Shown piece by piece: positions 6,784 to 12,642 of a stretch of DNA of 28,105 nucleotides. Positions within the stretch are counted from its first letter, which is position 1, and each line of letters begins with the position of its first letter. The stretch covers positions 1 through 28,105 of IMG/VR virus record IMGVR_UViG_3300042898_000678; one strand, given 5' to 3'. This stretch comes from a virus. Under the pieces are notes generated by a model. The model was not told the origin of the DNA and made no database searches. It saw nothing but the letters and a program-made list of their open reading frames with translations. The position numbers and the translations under genes were made by a program.

Positions 6784-6834
6784 AAAAAAAACCAGACTTA
6801 CAAGGAGGTTAAGGGCTCTCCAAGTAAGCTGGTT
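6784..6834 (-). terminator. Hairpin plus U8 in the leader of the replication cluster
   Basis: The minus-strand RNA can pair AACCAG/CUUAC/GGAG (plus-strand arms 6790-6807 and 6818-6834) with one bulged A and a 2x2 internal loop, followed by a run of eight U. That is a typical intrinsic terminator. It lies between a candidate promoter and the ATG at 6758, so it may act as an attenuator or as the end of a short RNA. Confidence 0.6.
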
Positions 6835-6847
6835 AAGAAGTTCTTCG

Positions 6848-6875
6848 TTTATATTCCCCCTTAAAGAATAGTAAA
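6848..6875 (-). promoter_or_regulatory. Possible sigma70-like promoter before the leader hairpin
   Basis: On the minus strand TTTACT and TATAAA are separated by 16 bases, downstream of the terminator at 6919-6940 and upstream of the leader hairpin. The rest of 6841-6918 holds no ORF. This is a weak, position-based call. Confidence 0.3.
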
Positions 6876-6918
6876 CTGTTATTGATTATACTTGCTATAT
6901 ATCAAAAAGTTTCTTTAG

Positions 6919-6940
6919 AAAAAAATCCCCCGAAGGGGAT
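6919..6940 (-). terminator. Intrinsic terminator after the gene ending at 6945
   Basis: A perfect 6-bp stem ATCCCC/GGGGAT with a UUCG-type loop on the minus-strand RNA is followed by seven U. It starts four bases past the stop codon. This is a textbook terminator and marks the end of the 8.4-6.9 kb operon. Confidence 0.85.
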
Positions 6941-6944
6941 AAAG

Positions 6945-7340
6945 TTAGTTGGTTTGGATAAGTTTGAAGTTTGCACCTGCTGGGATTGAAGCGTCGGTCT
7001 GAACCATTTTGTTATAGGTTAGTAAATCCTGCAAATTATGGAAAGTTAGCCCTGGGTAGTCTTGGAATATCAATGCAATGTTTTCTTCGTATTTAGCAAA
7101 GAAGTCTGCTGCAGTGTCATCGTCGGATAAGTTGGCTTTGATGTTGTGCTGGGTCATGATTTCTTTAGCACGCTTTTCCATAACCTTGAACCAGTTCCTG
7201 GTAATTACTGGACGCTCGTCGCCGTAGTTGTCTTCCATGAAATCAATCTTAGTAAACGCTGGTGCGAAGTAAGGGTGAGCAGAAATTGAACTTACGATTT
7301 CTGATTTGTCTTTGGCGGATAATTTTGTCTTAGTTGTCAT
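6945..7340 (-). CDS. Hypothetical protein
   Basis: This is a 131-residue protein of unknown function, starting MTTKTKLSAKDKSEIV. A longer in-frame version (to 7454) overlaps the upstream gene, so the ATG at 7340 is preferred. The middle has a segment FMEDNYGDERPVITRNWFKVMEKRAKEIMTQ, and the C-terminus LTFHNLQDLLTYNKMVQTDASIPAGANF. It looks like a soluble alpha-rich protein. The gene is followed at once by an intrinsic terminator. A 15-base element shared with the gene upstream lies 17 bases before its ATG. Confidence 0.6.
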   Translation of the reverse strand: MTTKTKLSAKDKSEIVSSISAHPYFAPAFTKIDFMEDNYGDERPVITRNWFKVMEKRAKEIMTQHNIKANLSDDDTAADFFAKYEENIALIFQDYPGLTFHNLQDLLTYNKMVQTDASIPAGANFKLIQTN

Positions 7341-7357
7341 AGTCTTTTTGTTATATG

Positions 7358-7372
7358 ATAATATACGGTCTT
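7358..7372 (-). repeat. 15-bp repeat AAGACCGTATATTAT, copy 1
   Basis: This is identical on the minus strand to the copy at 7662-7676. Each lies just before a start codon (17 and 5 bases away). It contains a TATATTAT box and could be a promoter -10 region or an operator. Confidence 0.6.
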
Positions 7373-7374
7373 GA

Positions 7375-7656
7375 TTAGAAGTAGCTGCACATTTCTTCGA
7401 AACTTTCATTTTCGATAGCCTTGTTGATTTCGTAAGTTGCAATGATTTCTGCAATTTCTGGATCAGTTTGGTCAGCTTGGAAAAATGCTGTAGGGTAGTT
7501 GATAGCTTCCCAAGGAAAGAAAGCAGATTGGCCTGTTTTTCTGGAAGCTCTTTCTAAGATAAGCCCTTTGTTAGAAACTTCTTTTACACAGAAAATCTTC
7601 TTTAGAGATTTAGTTGCTTGAACGTAATCGCCGGTTTGAAAAGATGTGTTTGTCAT
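7375..7656 (-). CDS. Hypothetical protein with SH3/KOW-like N-terminus
   Basis: This is a 93-residue protein. Residues 5-50 (FQTGDYVQATKSLKKIFCVKEVSNKGLILERASR, then FFPWEAI) have the spacing of a small beta-barrel of SH3/KOW type. Residues 60-93 form an acidic helix (DPEIAEIIATYEINKAIENESFEEM). No function is assigned. It lies between the HNH-like gene and the hypothetical gene at 6945-7340, with the 15-base repeat on both sides, so it may be separately regulated. Confidence 0.55.
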   Translation of the reverse strand: MTNTSFQTGDYVQATKSLKKIFCVKEVSNKGLILERASRKTGQSAFFPWEAINYPTAFFQADQTDPEIAEIIATYEINKAIENESFEEMCSYF

Positions 7657-7661
7657 ATACC

Positions 7662-7676
7662 ATAATATACGGTCTT
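7662..7676 (-). repeat. 15-bp repeat AAGACCGTATATTAT, copy 2
   Basis: This is the second perfect copy of the element at 7358-7372. It overlaps the stop codon of the HNH-like gene and lies 5 bases before the next ATG. Confidence 0.6.
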
Positions 7677-8247
7677 AGACTAACCTTCCGCCAACTTTTT
7701 TTTCTCTGGTTCTCATCTTCGCCTTGAGCCAGTTTGGGAATTCCCCAAAGAGTTCCCAGTAGTGATCTGGGTCCCCTCCATTTCTCAAAACCCACTTGTT
7801 GCGTTTGTCTATATAGTCTAGGGTGTTTTCTGCGAAAATTTTATTGGCCCGGATCACTTTTACATACAAAGCATAGCCTTCTGGATCTTTCCACTTGGCA
7901 GGAGGAGCACCCGCGAGCATAATGTTTTCTATGCTGCAGTTTAGCGGGTTGCCGTCGATGAAGTAGGTGTGCTTGCCCTCACACAGAATGTTGTGGTAGC
8001 ACTCGTAGCAGACTCTGGGCTTTGGACCAATCCCGTAGTAGGCGGAATGCTTTTCTTTCCCCCGATTGCGGATCCGAAAGTTGTTATCGGGTCCGTATAT
8101 GACTTCGTCTTCATCGTCGAAGAAGATGATGCCAATCTGGTTTACCTTCAGCGGCCACTTTGGATGTCGGAAGAAAATCTCTTCCTCCCCGTCTTCCAGC
8201 TCGGGTAGCTTGGCCTCGAAGAAGTGCTTGGCTGGGTGGACGATCAT
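7675..8247 (-). CDS. HNH-like protein, probably without the catalytic His
   Basis: This is a 190-residue protein. Residues 32-60 resemble the start of HNH homing-type proteins (LKVNQIGIIFFDDEDEVIYG). Residues 77-109 carry C80-x2-C83 and then YFIDGNPLNCSIENI, close to the HNH_3 pattern 'VDHIDGNPLNNRIENL'. The metal/catalytic His of that pattern is Phe here (F96), so nuclease activity is doubtful. It may bind DNA only. The ATG overlaps the stop of the small HTH gene upstream (ATGA), as though a two-domain HTH-HNH protein were split. A free-standing HNH endonuclease using other residues is possible. Confidence 0.6.
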   Translation of the reverse strand: MIVHPAKHFFEAKLPELEDGEEEIFFRHPKWPLKVNQIGIIFFDDEDEVIYGPDNNFRIRNRGKEKHSAYYGIGPKPRVCYECYHNILCEGKHTYFIDGNPLNCSIENIMLAGAPPAKWKDPEGYALYVKVIRANKIFAENTLDYIDKRNKWVLRNGGDPDHYWELFGEFPNWLKAKMRTREKKVGGRLV

Positions 8248-8435
8248 GCCCAGGAAAGGTTGTTGATGATCCTGTGTGCGTGTGTTTTAGAAATGCCGAA
8301 CTGAGAGGCTAAAGTCCTTTCAGTCATCCCGCCCTTCTTGTGCAGGTCCCTAAGCTCAAGAACTTGTTCCTGGGTTAGCTTGGCGTTGCCATTATTTTCT
8401 TTGCTGAAGTTGCAGTTTATTTTTTTCATATACAT
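8244..8435 (-). CDS. Small helix-turn-helix protein
   Basis: This is a 63-residue protein. Residues 19-60 (LTQEQVLELRDLHKKGGMTERTLASQFGISKTHAHRIINNLSW) form a clear resolvase/HNH-associated type helix-turn-helix. This module is often found fused to HNH endonucleases. Here it is a separate polypeptide coupled to the HNH-like gene by an ATGA overlap. The start could be the first (8435) or third codon, both Met. It probably binds DNA as a regulator or as a targeting partner of its neighbour. Confidence 0.65.
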   Translation of the reverse strand: MYMKKINCNFSKENNGNAKLTQEQVLELRDLHKKGGMTERTLASQFGISKTHAHRIINNLSWA

Positions 8436-8464
8436 TTTACGGGCTGATGGACCATTTGTTTCAC

Positions 8465-8499
8465 AAAAAACCCCCTGGAAGATATGAGAAACCAGAGGG
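8465..8499 (-). terminator. Intrinsic terminator after the portal/connector operon
   Basis: On the minus-strand RNA, CCCUCUGG pairs with CCAGGGGG (8 bp with one G-U pair, 13-nt loop), followed by six U. It closes the operon that begins at the portal gene and separates it from the HTH/HNH genes. Confidence 0.8.
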
Positions 8500-8512
8500 T
8501 AATTTTGTTATG

Positions 8513-8582
8513 CAATTAGAAAAATGGGGTCAATAAAAAATAAAAATGTAGAAATATGACAACCACCCCCATTTTCTAATTG
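8513..8582 (-). repeat. Long inverted repeat directly after the last codon of the portal operon
   Basis: The arms CAATTAGAAAAATGGGG (8513-8529) and CCCCATTTTCTAATTG (8567-8582) are complementary over 16 bp apart from one extra A, with a 37-base A/T-rich spacer. The right arm touches the stop codon of the 39-residue ORF. An intrinsic terminator follows 14 bases beyond the left arm. It probably forms a 3'-UTR stem that stabilises, processes or helps terminate the mRNA. Confidence 0.75.
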
Positions 8583-8702
8583 TTATAGTTTCCTGTCGGG
8601 GGAAAGTTTCTTCTTGGAAAAGAGATAACTCTTCAACTTCTCCTCATTGGCGAGAGAAGACTTATACACCTTTGCCAGTTTTATTTCGGTCTGCTTTAGC
8701 AT
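8583..8702 (-). CDS. Very small basic protein (39 residues)
   Basis: The ATG lies two bases after the connector stop codon. The product begins MLKQTEIKLAKVYKSSLANE and is mostly Lys/Ser/Leu with a helical character; no family is recognised. A longer upstream in-frame extension (to 8942) reads as an Arg-rich shadow of the connector gene and is rejected. The tight position after the connector and before the inverted repeat supports it as the operon's last gene, but it is too short to be sure. Confidence 0.45.
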   Translation of the reverse strand: MLKQTEIKLAKVYKSSLANEEKLKSYLFSKKKLSPDRKL

Positions 8703-8704
8703 GC

Positions 8705-9346
8705 TTAGTTTGTAGGTGCCTGATAGAAGTTCATGCCGTAGGGCTCGCAGCCTTCTACGCCGCCATACCAACCGACGTTTGCTGCATCTCTGGTTCCAAC
8801 CAAAGTGCGCTTCTTCCATGCATAGGGTTGCTTGGGAGTAACCAAAGATCCAAAGTAGGGATTTCCTCTTTCTGGAAGCTGGCCGTCCAGAACCTGGGGA
8901 GCCACGTAGGCCTGGTAAGCCCCGGGATGTAGGACCATCCACTCGATCATTCTCTTGATGTAGGTTTCTCCTGCAGAGCGAACCTGCTCCATGAGGAACT
9001 TTAGCTCTTCCAGAGTAATGGAGTCTGAATTTTCAGAGGTTGGGGAAACCACCGACTTGTTGAAGATTTTATACTTCAAGAACGGGAGAGCGTAGAATAG
9101 TCCCCAGTTGCACATTGCGTTGCCGATGTAGTTGTCCAAGAGAAACTGGTTGTCGGAGGAGACCGTGCCGGTCACTACCTCGTTCTTCAGTTGGATATAG
9201 TAGGTTGCCCCGATGTAGTTTTGAAGGACTATATCTTGCGCCTGCAGGATGTAGGGAATTAGATCCGCCGGTGAGACGTTTTGGTTGATGGAAGTAAATG
9301 CCTTGAGCTTTTCTTCGGAAACCAGGAGTGCTAGTTTTTGTGCCAT
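8705..9346 (-). CDS. Head-tail connector / adaptor protein (DUF6712-like)
   Basis: This is a 213-residue protein. The N-terminal half is helical with the pattern of phage adaptor proteins of this group: SPADLIPYILQAQDIVLQNYIGATYYIQLKNEV, then LLDNYIGNAMCNWGLFYALPFLKYKIFNKSV. A second helical block follows (LEELKFLMEQVRSAGETYIKRMIEWMV). The C-terminus is Gly/Tyr/Pro-rich. Such proteins bind the portal and form the neck. It lies three bases after the portal gene, the expected neighbour. The family-level call is inferred from the pattern and position. Confidence 0.65.
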   Translation of the reverse strand: MAQKLALLVSEEKLKAFTSINQNVSPADLIPYILQAQDIVLQNYIGATYYIQLKNEVVTGTVSSDNQFLLDNYIGNAMCNWGLFYALPFLKYKIFNKSVVSPTSENSDSITLEELKFLMEQVRSAGETYIKRMIEWMVLHPGAYQAYVAPQVLDGQLPERGNPYFGSLVTPKQPYAWKKRTLVGTRDAANVGWYGGVEGCEPYGMNFYQAPTN

Positions 9347-9349
9347 GTG

Positions 9350-10525
9350 TTATTCGATTGCTGTGGTTACTTCTTGACCAGCTACCTGCTGACCTTCTTC
9401 GTTGAAAATCTTCTTCGGCTGGATGTACAGTTCCGTGTCGTACCCGTAGTAGTACATCAGACGGTCGAAGACCTTTAGAAGAGTCGCCTGATCTGGCTGG
9501 ATAACTGTGGAAACAAAATGCTGGTAGGAAACTGTAATTTCGTCCGCGTTGTTCGTGAACCCATTAGAACCTAAGTCCTTGATTCCAAGTAGGAGGGGTG
9601 ATGTAATTCTGTGTCCCGTCAAGATTCTAGAGGTAATTCTATTTTCCAGCGTGATGTAGTAATCGTCGTTGGCCGAGTCTAAGGCTGTCACTTCTAAGTT
9701 GTGGTCTTTGTCGTCTGCAAAAGAAAGGAAAAACTTGCCGGCTCCGTCTACTCCGCTGAAGTTGGAAGCAATTTCCTGGTAGATGTCCTGGCGTTCTTCT
9801 GGTGAAGGTATTCCATTGTGAAACTGGAGAACGAGACTCGGGTTCAGTCCGTTCATCAAATTCCAGTAGTGGAAAGAAGATATAGAAACGTCGACTTGAA
9901 TATCGGTAAGAGAGCCAGAATAAGAAGGCATTGGGTAGTACTTCTGCCCAGGATTGTGTTTGAAGAAGTACAGGATTTGGTTGGGGTAGAGTGCTGCATG
10001 TGCCGGGTCGAAAGACTTGTAGCCCTTAGGTTTGTAGGCGTCTTTTTTATATTTGGTCCAGTCTGCAGAGTAGTAGTACCACTCTACACGGTCTGTGTCG
10101 TAGTCGATGTGGCCAGAACGGATATCGTTGAAGTCCATGTTGAACATGTCGATAATTTTGTCTCCTGTTTGGTTCCAAATTATATTCAGAGCCGCACCAC
10201 CGTAGATGATGTAGTCCAACGCAAATCTGTCGAACACGTCGTTCCAGGACTGCATGTAGTTTGCTCTCTTGAGCACGTAATTTAGATCTGGATCTACGGT
10301 CTTAAGACCTTCCCCGATCGTTGCAATGTGCTTAGACACGATGCACGACCGGTTCATGGCCGAGCCGTTATACAAAGGGGTAATCAGAGCGTTGGGATAC
10401 AGATTGTCTGCACCGTAGTTTATCCATGACTGACCTTTGACTTCAAAAACTCTCGCCAGCGTAGGATCTGGGACCTGCTGAGAAAATTGTTGAAAAGAAG
10501 CTTTTGGTTTGTTTTCTTTGTTCAT
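9350..10525 (-). CDS. Portal protein
   Basis: This is a 391-residue protein forming the dodecameric vertex through which DNA is packaged and released. It has features of small portals of Bacteroidota phages: INYGADNLYPNALITPLYNGSAMNRSCI near residues 36-63, an 'FDRFALDYIIYGGAALNIIWN' wing segment (about 98-118), and a stem/crown region with LENRITSRILTGHRITSPLLLGI around 290-312. The ATG lies six bases downstream of the CATACTTA promoter element, giving a nearly leaderless transcript. The gene is over 5 kb from the protease and capsid genes that usually follow a portal. Its position beside the connector supports the call. Confidence 0.8.
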   Translation of the reverse strand: MNKENKPKASFQQFSQQVPDPTLARVFEVKGQSWINYGADNLYPNALITPLYNGSAMNRSCIVSKHIATIGEGLKTVDPDLNYVLKRANYMQSWNDVFDRFALDYIIYGGAALNIIWNQTGDKIIDMFNMDFNDIRSGHIDYDTDRVEWYYYSADWTKYKKDAYKPKGYKSFDPAHAALYPNQILYFFKHNPGQKYYPMPSYSGSLTDIQVDVSISSFHYWNLMNGLNPSLVLQFHNGIPSPEERQDIYQEIASNFSGVDGAGKFFLSFADDKDHNLEVTALDSANDDYYITLENRITSRILTGHRITSPLLLGIKDLGSNGFTNNADEITVSYQHFVSTVIQPDQATLLKVFDRLMYYYGYDTELYIQPKKIFNEEGQQVAGQEVTTAIE

Positions 10526-10531
10526 CGTCTA

Positions 10532-10558
10532 TAAGTATGAAATCCCCTAAAACTGACA
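10532..10558 (-). promoter_or_regulatory. Late promoter-like element for portal operon (TGTCA-N14-CATACTTA)
   Basis: This is an exact copy of the conserved pair. The 8-base box ends six bases before the portal ATG. The box and spacing match the elements at 15108 and 17431, while the spacer sequence differs. Confidence 0.75.
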
Positions 10559-10603
10559 TAGGAAACAATTTTTTTGTGCTTTTCTATAATGAATATATAC
10601 AAT

Positions 10604-11608
10604 ATGACAAAGAAATCAAATAATCTTCTCCTTCACATCAACGGCGGCCTTGGCAAATGCATCATGGCTACCGCAGTTATTGCGTCTTACAAAAGGACTT
10701 TTCCCAATTCAAAAGTGATAGTCGTGTCCGGGTATCCCGAGGTTTTTCTCAACAACCCATACGTTTACAAAAACTTCCCCTTCTCCACGCCTTACCTCTG
10801 GCAGGACTACTACGGCCATGCGGACTGGAAAGTTTCTGCCCACGACCCCTACATGGAGGAAAGCTGGATTAAAAATGAAAATCTTCATCTCATAGATATC
10901 TGGTGTCGCATGTTGGGTGTCGATTCAGTTCAGAAGAGTCCCTTGCTTTATTTCTCGGGTCCGGAAGTAGACGAACTGAACGCCATGATTAAGGTCGATA
11001 AACCCCTGCTGGTCGTGCAATCGACTGGTGGTGCTCATGCAGCAGCCAGATCGTGGACCAGAAACCCGCCGACGGGTGAGTTCGACGAGTTCCTAGTAAA
11101 ATATAAAGACACACACTTTGTTGTGCATCTGTGTCTGCCTGAAACTCCAGTGTTAACCAACGTGCATCAGCGTGTCGACAACTTAAACCGCAGACAAGCT
11201 CTTTGTTTGGTCTACTTTGCTCAGGAAGTTGTTGGGATTGATTCGTATGCTATGCATGCAAGATCAGCCAATCCTGAAGCTGGGCCTACTACAATTTTCT
11301 TCCCGCTTGCCGAGTCAGTAGATAGACTGGGGTACTCAAAAACGGCATGGACAAACATAGTCCCTACTGCTCGTATTCAAGAAATGCTGAAAGACCACAC
11401 TGACTACTTTGCAACTGTGTTTAAGTTGTCCATCGAGAATGTCTCTGACAACTGTCCTGTACCTGCTGGTATGAAATGGTTTAATTTCTCAGTTGGTGAA
11501 GCTCCCCAGGTAAAACACATTTACGGAGACAAATATGGGATTAGTGCTCCAGAAAAATTTGGAACTAGTGGATTACAGAAAGATCACAAAAAAGATCCAC
11601 TATATTAA
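10604..11608 (+). CDS. GT9/heptosyltransferase-like glycosyltransferase
   Basis: This is a 334-residue protein, the only plus-strand gene. It has the GT-B pattern of ADP-heptose:LPS heptosyltransferase-like (GT9) enzymes: HINGGLGKCIMATAVIASYKRTFPNSKVIVVSGYPEVFLNNPYV at residues 11-54. A second Rossmann half starts LLVVQSTGG near 145 and includes the WTRNPP segment. GT9 enzymes use nucleotide sugars; the substrate here is unknown. It could modify host surface glycans or virion proteins. The start at 10604 is chosen because upstream Met codons overlap the likely promoter (TATAAT at 10585). Opposite strand and lone position suggest a separately expressed, acquired gene. Confidence 0.65.
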   Translation: MTKKSNNLLLHINGGLGKCIMATAVIASYKRTFPNSKVIVVSGYPEVFLNNPYVYKNFPFSTPYLWQDYYGHADWKVSAHDPYMEESWIKNENLHLIDIWCRMLGVDSVQKSPLLYFSGPEVDELNAMIKVDKPLLVVQSTGGAHAAARSWTRNPPTGEFDEFLVKYKDTHFVVHLCLPETPVLTNVHQRVDNLNRRQALCLVYFAQEVVGIDSYAMHARSANPEAGPTTIFFPLAESVDRLGYSKTAWTNIVPTARIQEMLKDHTDYFATVFKLSIENVSDNCPVPAGMKWFNFSVGEAPQVKHIYGDKYGISAPEKFGTSGLQKDHKKDPLY

Positions 11609-11745
11609 CCCTGGCCCCGAGAAAGTTTAACGTAGTTGTGGGCAGTCTTAGACTTAGAAGTCTTTGTTTTTGCATGAATGCCCTTACGCTTGCGCTTAGG
11701 CTTAGCCATAAAGGCTGCTATGCTGGAAACTTTAGCTTTAGCCAT
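11605..11745 (-). CDS. Small Lys/Arg-rich conserved phage protein (46 residues)
   Basis: The ATG overlaps the stop of the Gly-rich gene as TAATG, and the stop overlaps the stop of the glycosyltransferase gene on the other strand by three bases. The product is strongly basic (KPKRKRKGIHAKTKTSKSKTAHNY) and ends KLSRGQG. Short proteins with 'HAKTKTS...RGQG' are common near structural genes of Bacteroidota phages; their role is unknown. Nucleic-acid binding or virion association is a guess from charge. Codon phase and the overlap make it a convincing gene despite its size. Confidence 0.7.
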   Translation of the reverse strand: MAKAKVSSIAAFMAKPKRKRKGIHAKTKTSKSKTAHNYVKLSRGQG

Positions 11746-12641
11746 TAGATTTGGTATCTAATAATTAATATCCCACTTCCTCCATTACCCCCTGCAGTGT
11801 TATTTCCACCGCCTCCGCCTCCTGATCCTGTGTTTGCTTCGCCAGATTGTGCAAGAATAAGTGGATCAAAAGAATAACCATTTCCACCTCCACCAGTTCC
11901 ACCAATTCCTGGAATATTTCCAGGAACATCATCCCAAACAGTTCCACCCCCACCACCAGCATAATAACGGGATGTTCCATTCAGATTTATTAATACCCCC
12001 GGACCTCCATTACCTGCGCTTTGTTCATTGCCTGCTGTTGGTCTGGCTCCTGTTCCCCCTGCTCCTCCTCCTCCTGCTCCTGCTGGATTTGAATTAGAAT
12101 TTCTGTTATCTCCTCCAGGGAATCCTTGCCCAGGTGCTGCAGTTCCACCTACCTCATCTCCTCCACCAGATCCAGCAGATGCTCCTCCCCCGCTACCTCC
12201 AAATTTACCGTCTCTATTAAGAGCGGCTGCTCCTCCACCCCCTCCAATAGAAGTTAATCCATTCCAAGTAGAATTACCTCCATTACTTCCTCCATCATTA
12301 GTATCATCAGCAGTTCCAGTTCCTCCGTATCCAATAACAACAGGATAAGTTCCTATAGAAGTTAAAGAAAGAGAAGAGTTCAGTAGACCTCCTGCTCCTC
12401 CTCCTGCTCCTCCTGCTCTAATTGTTAAAAAACTTCCTCCCCCTCCACCGCCACCTGCAATTAATAAATAATCGGCGGAAACTGGAGAGCCGATAGAAGA
12501 TACTACAAAATCACCAGAAGTGGTAAATGTGTGAACTTTATAGTTTATTCCACCATCACTATAGGTGGTAATAGTTCCTCCCGATGCAACAAAGCCTCCG
12601 CCCGCCGGGGCCGCCATAAAAGCAAATGGTGTAGTAAACAT
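11745..12641 (-). CDS. Glycine-rich tail fibre / tip adhesin-like protein
   Basis: This is a 298-residue protein with about a dozen poly-Gly runs (GGGGGGG, GGGGAGGTG and similar) across residues 68-285. They are framed by a start domain (YKVHTFTTSGDFVVSS, then SADYLLIAGGGGGGG) and the C-terminal GGSGILIIRYQI. Such Gly-rich sandwich domains occur at the receptor-binding tips of tail fibres and in marine phage structural proteins. It probably binds the host surface at the fibre end. It lies one base downstream of the long fibre gene and is probably its partner. The poly-Gly runs are coded by diverged, not identical, repeats. Confidence 0.7.
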   Translation of the reverse strand: MFTTPFAFMAAPAGGGFVASGGTITTYSDGGINYKVHTFTTSGDFVVSSIGSPVSADYLLIAGGGGGGGSFLTIRAGGAGGGAGGLLNSSLSLTSIGTYPVVIGYGGTGTADDTNDGGSNGGNSTWNGLTSIGGGGGAAALNRDGKFGGSGGGASAGSGGGDEVGGTAAPGQGFPGGDNRNSNSNPAGAGGGGAGGTGARPTAGNEQSAGNGGPGVLINLNGTSRYYAGGGGGTVWDDVPGNIPGIGGTGGGGNGYSFDPLILAQSGEANTGSGGGGGGNNTAGGNGGSGILIIRYQI

Positions 12642-12642
12642 C

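Noticed and set aside
7341-7454. Longer 169-residue version of the gene ending at 6945
   Set aside because: The extra 38 residues overlap the upstream gene and are low-quality sequence; the start at 7340 is preceded by a repeat element and suits the usual spacing.
8703-8942. N-terminal extension of the 39-residue ORF to a 119-residue protein
   Set aside because: The extension is Arg/Gly-rich, reads antiphase to the well-supported connector gene, and a start two bases after the connector stop is more natural.
12028-12348. Pro-rich plus-strand ORF opposite the Gly-rich protein
   Set aside because: Gly codons read antisense give Pro; this is a composition shadow without its own start signals.
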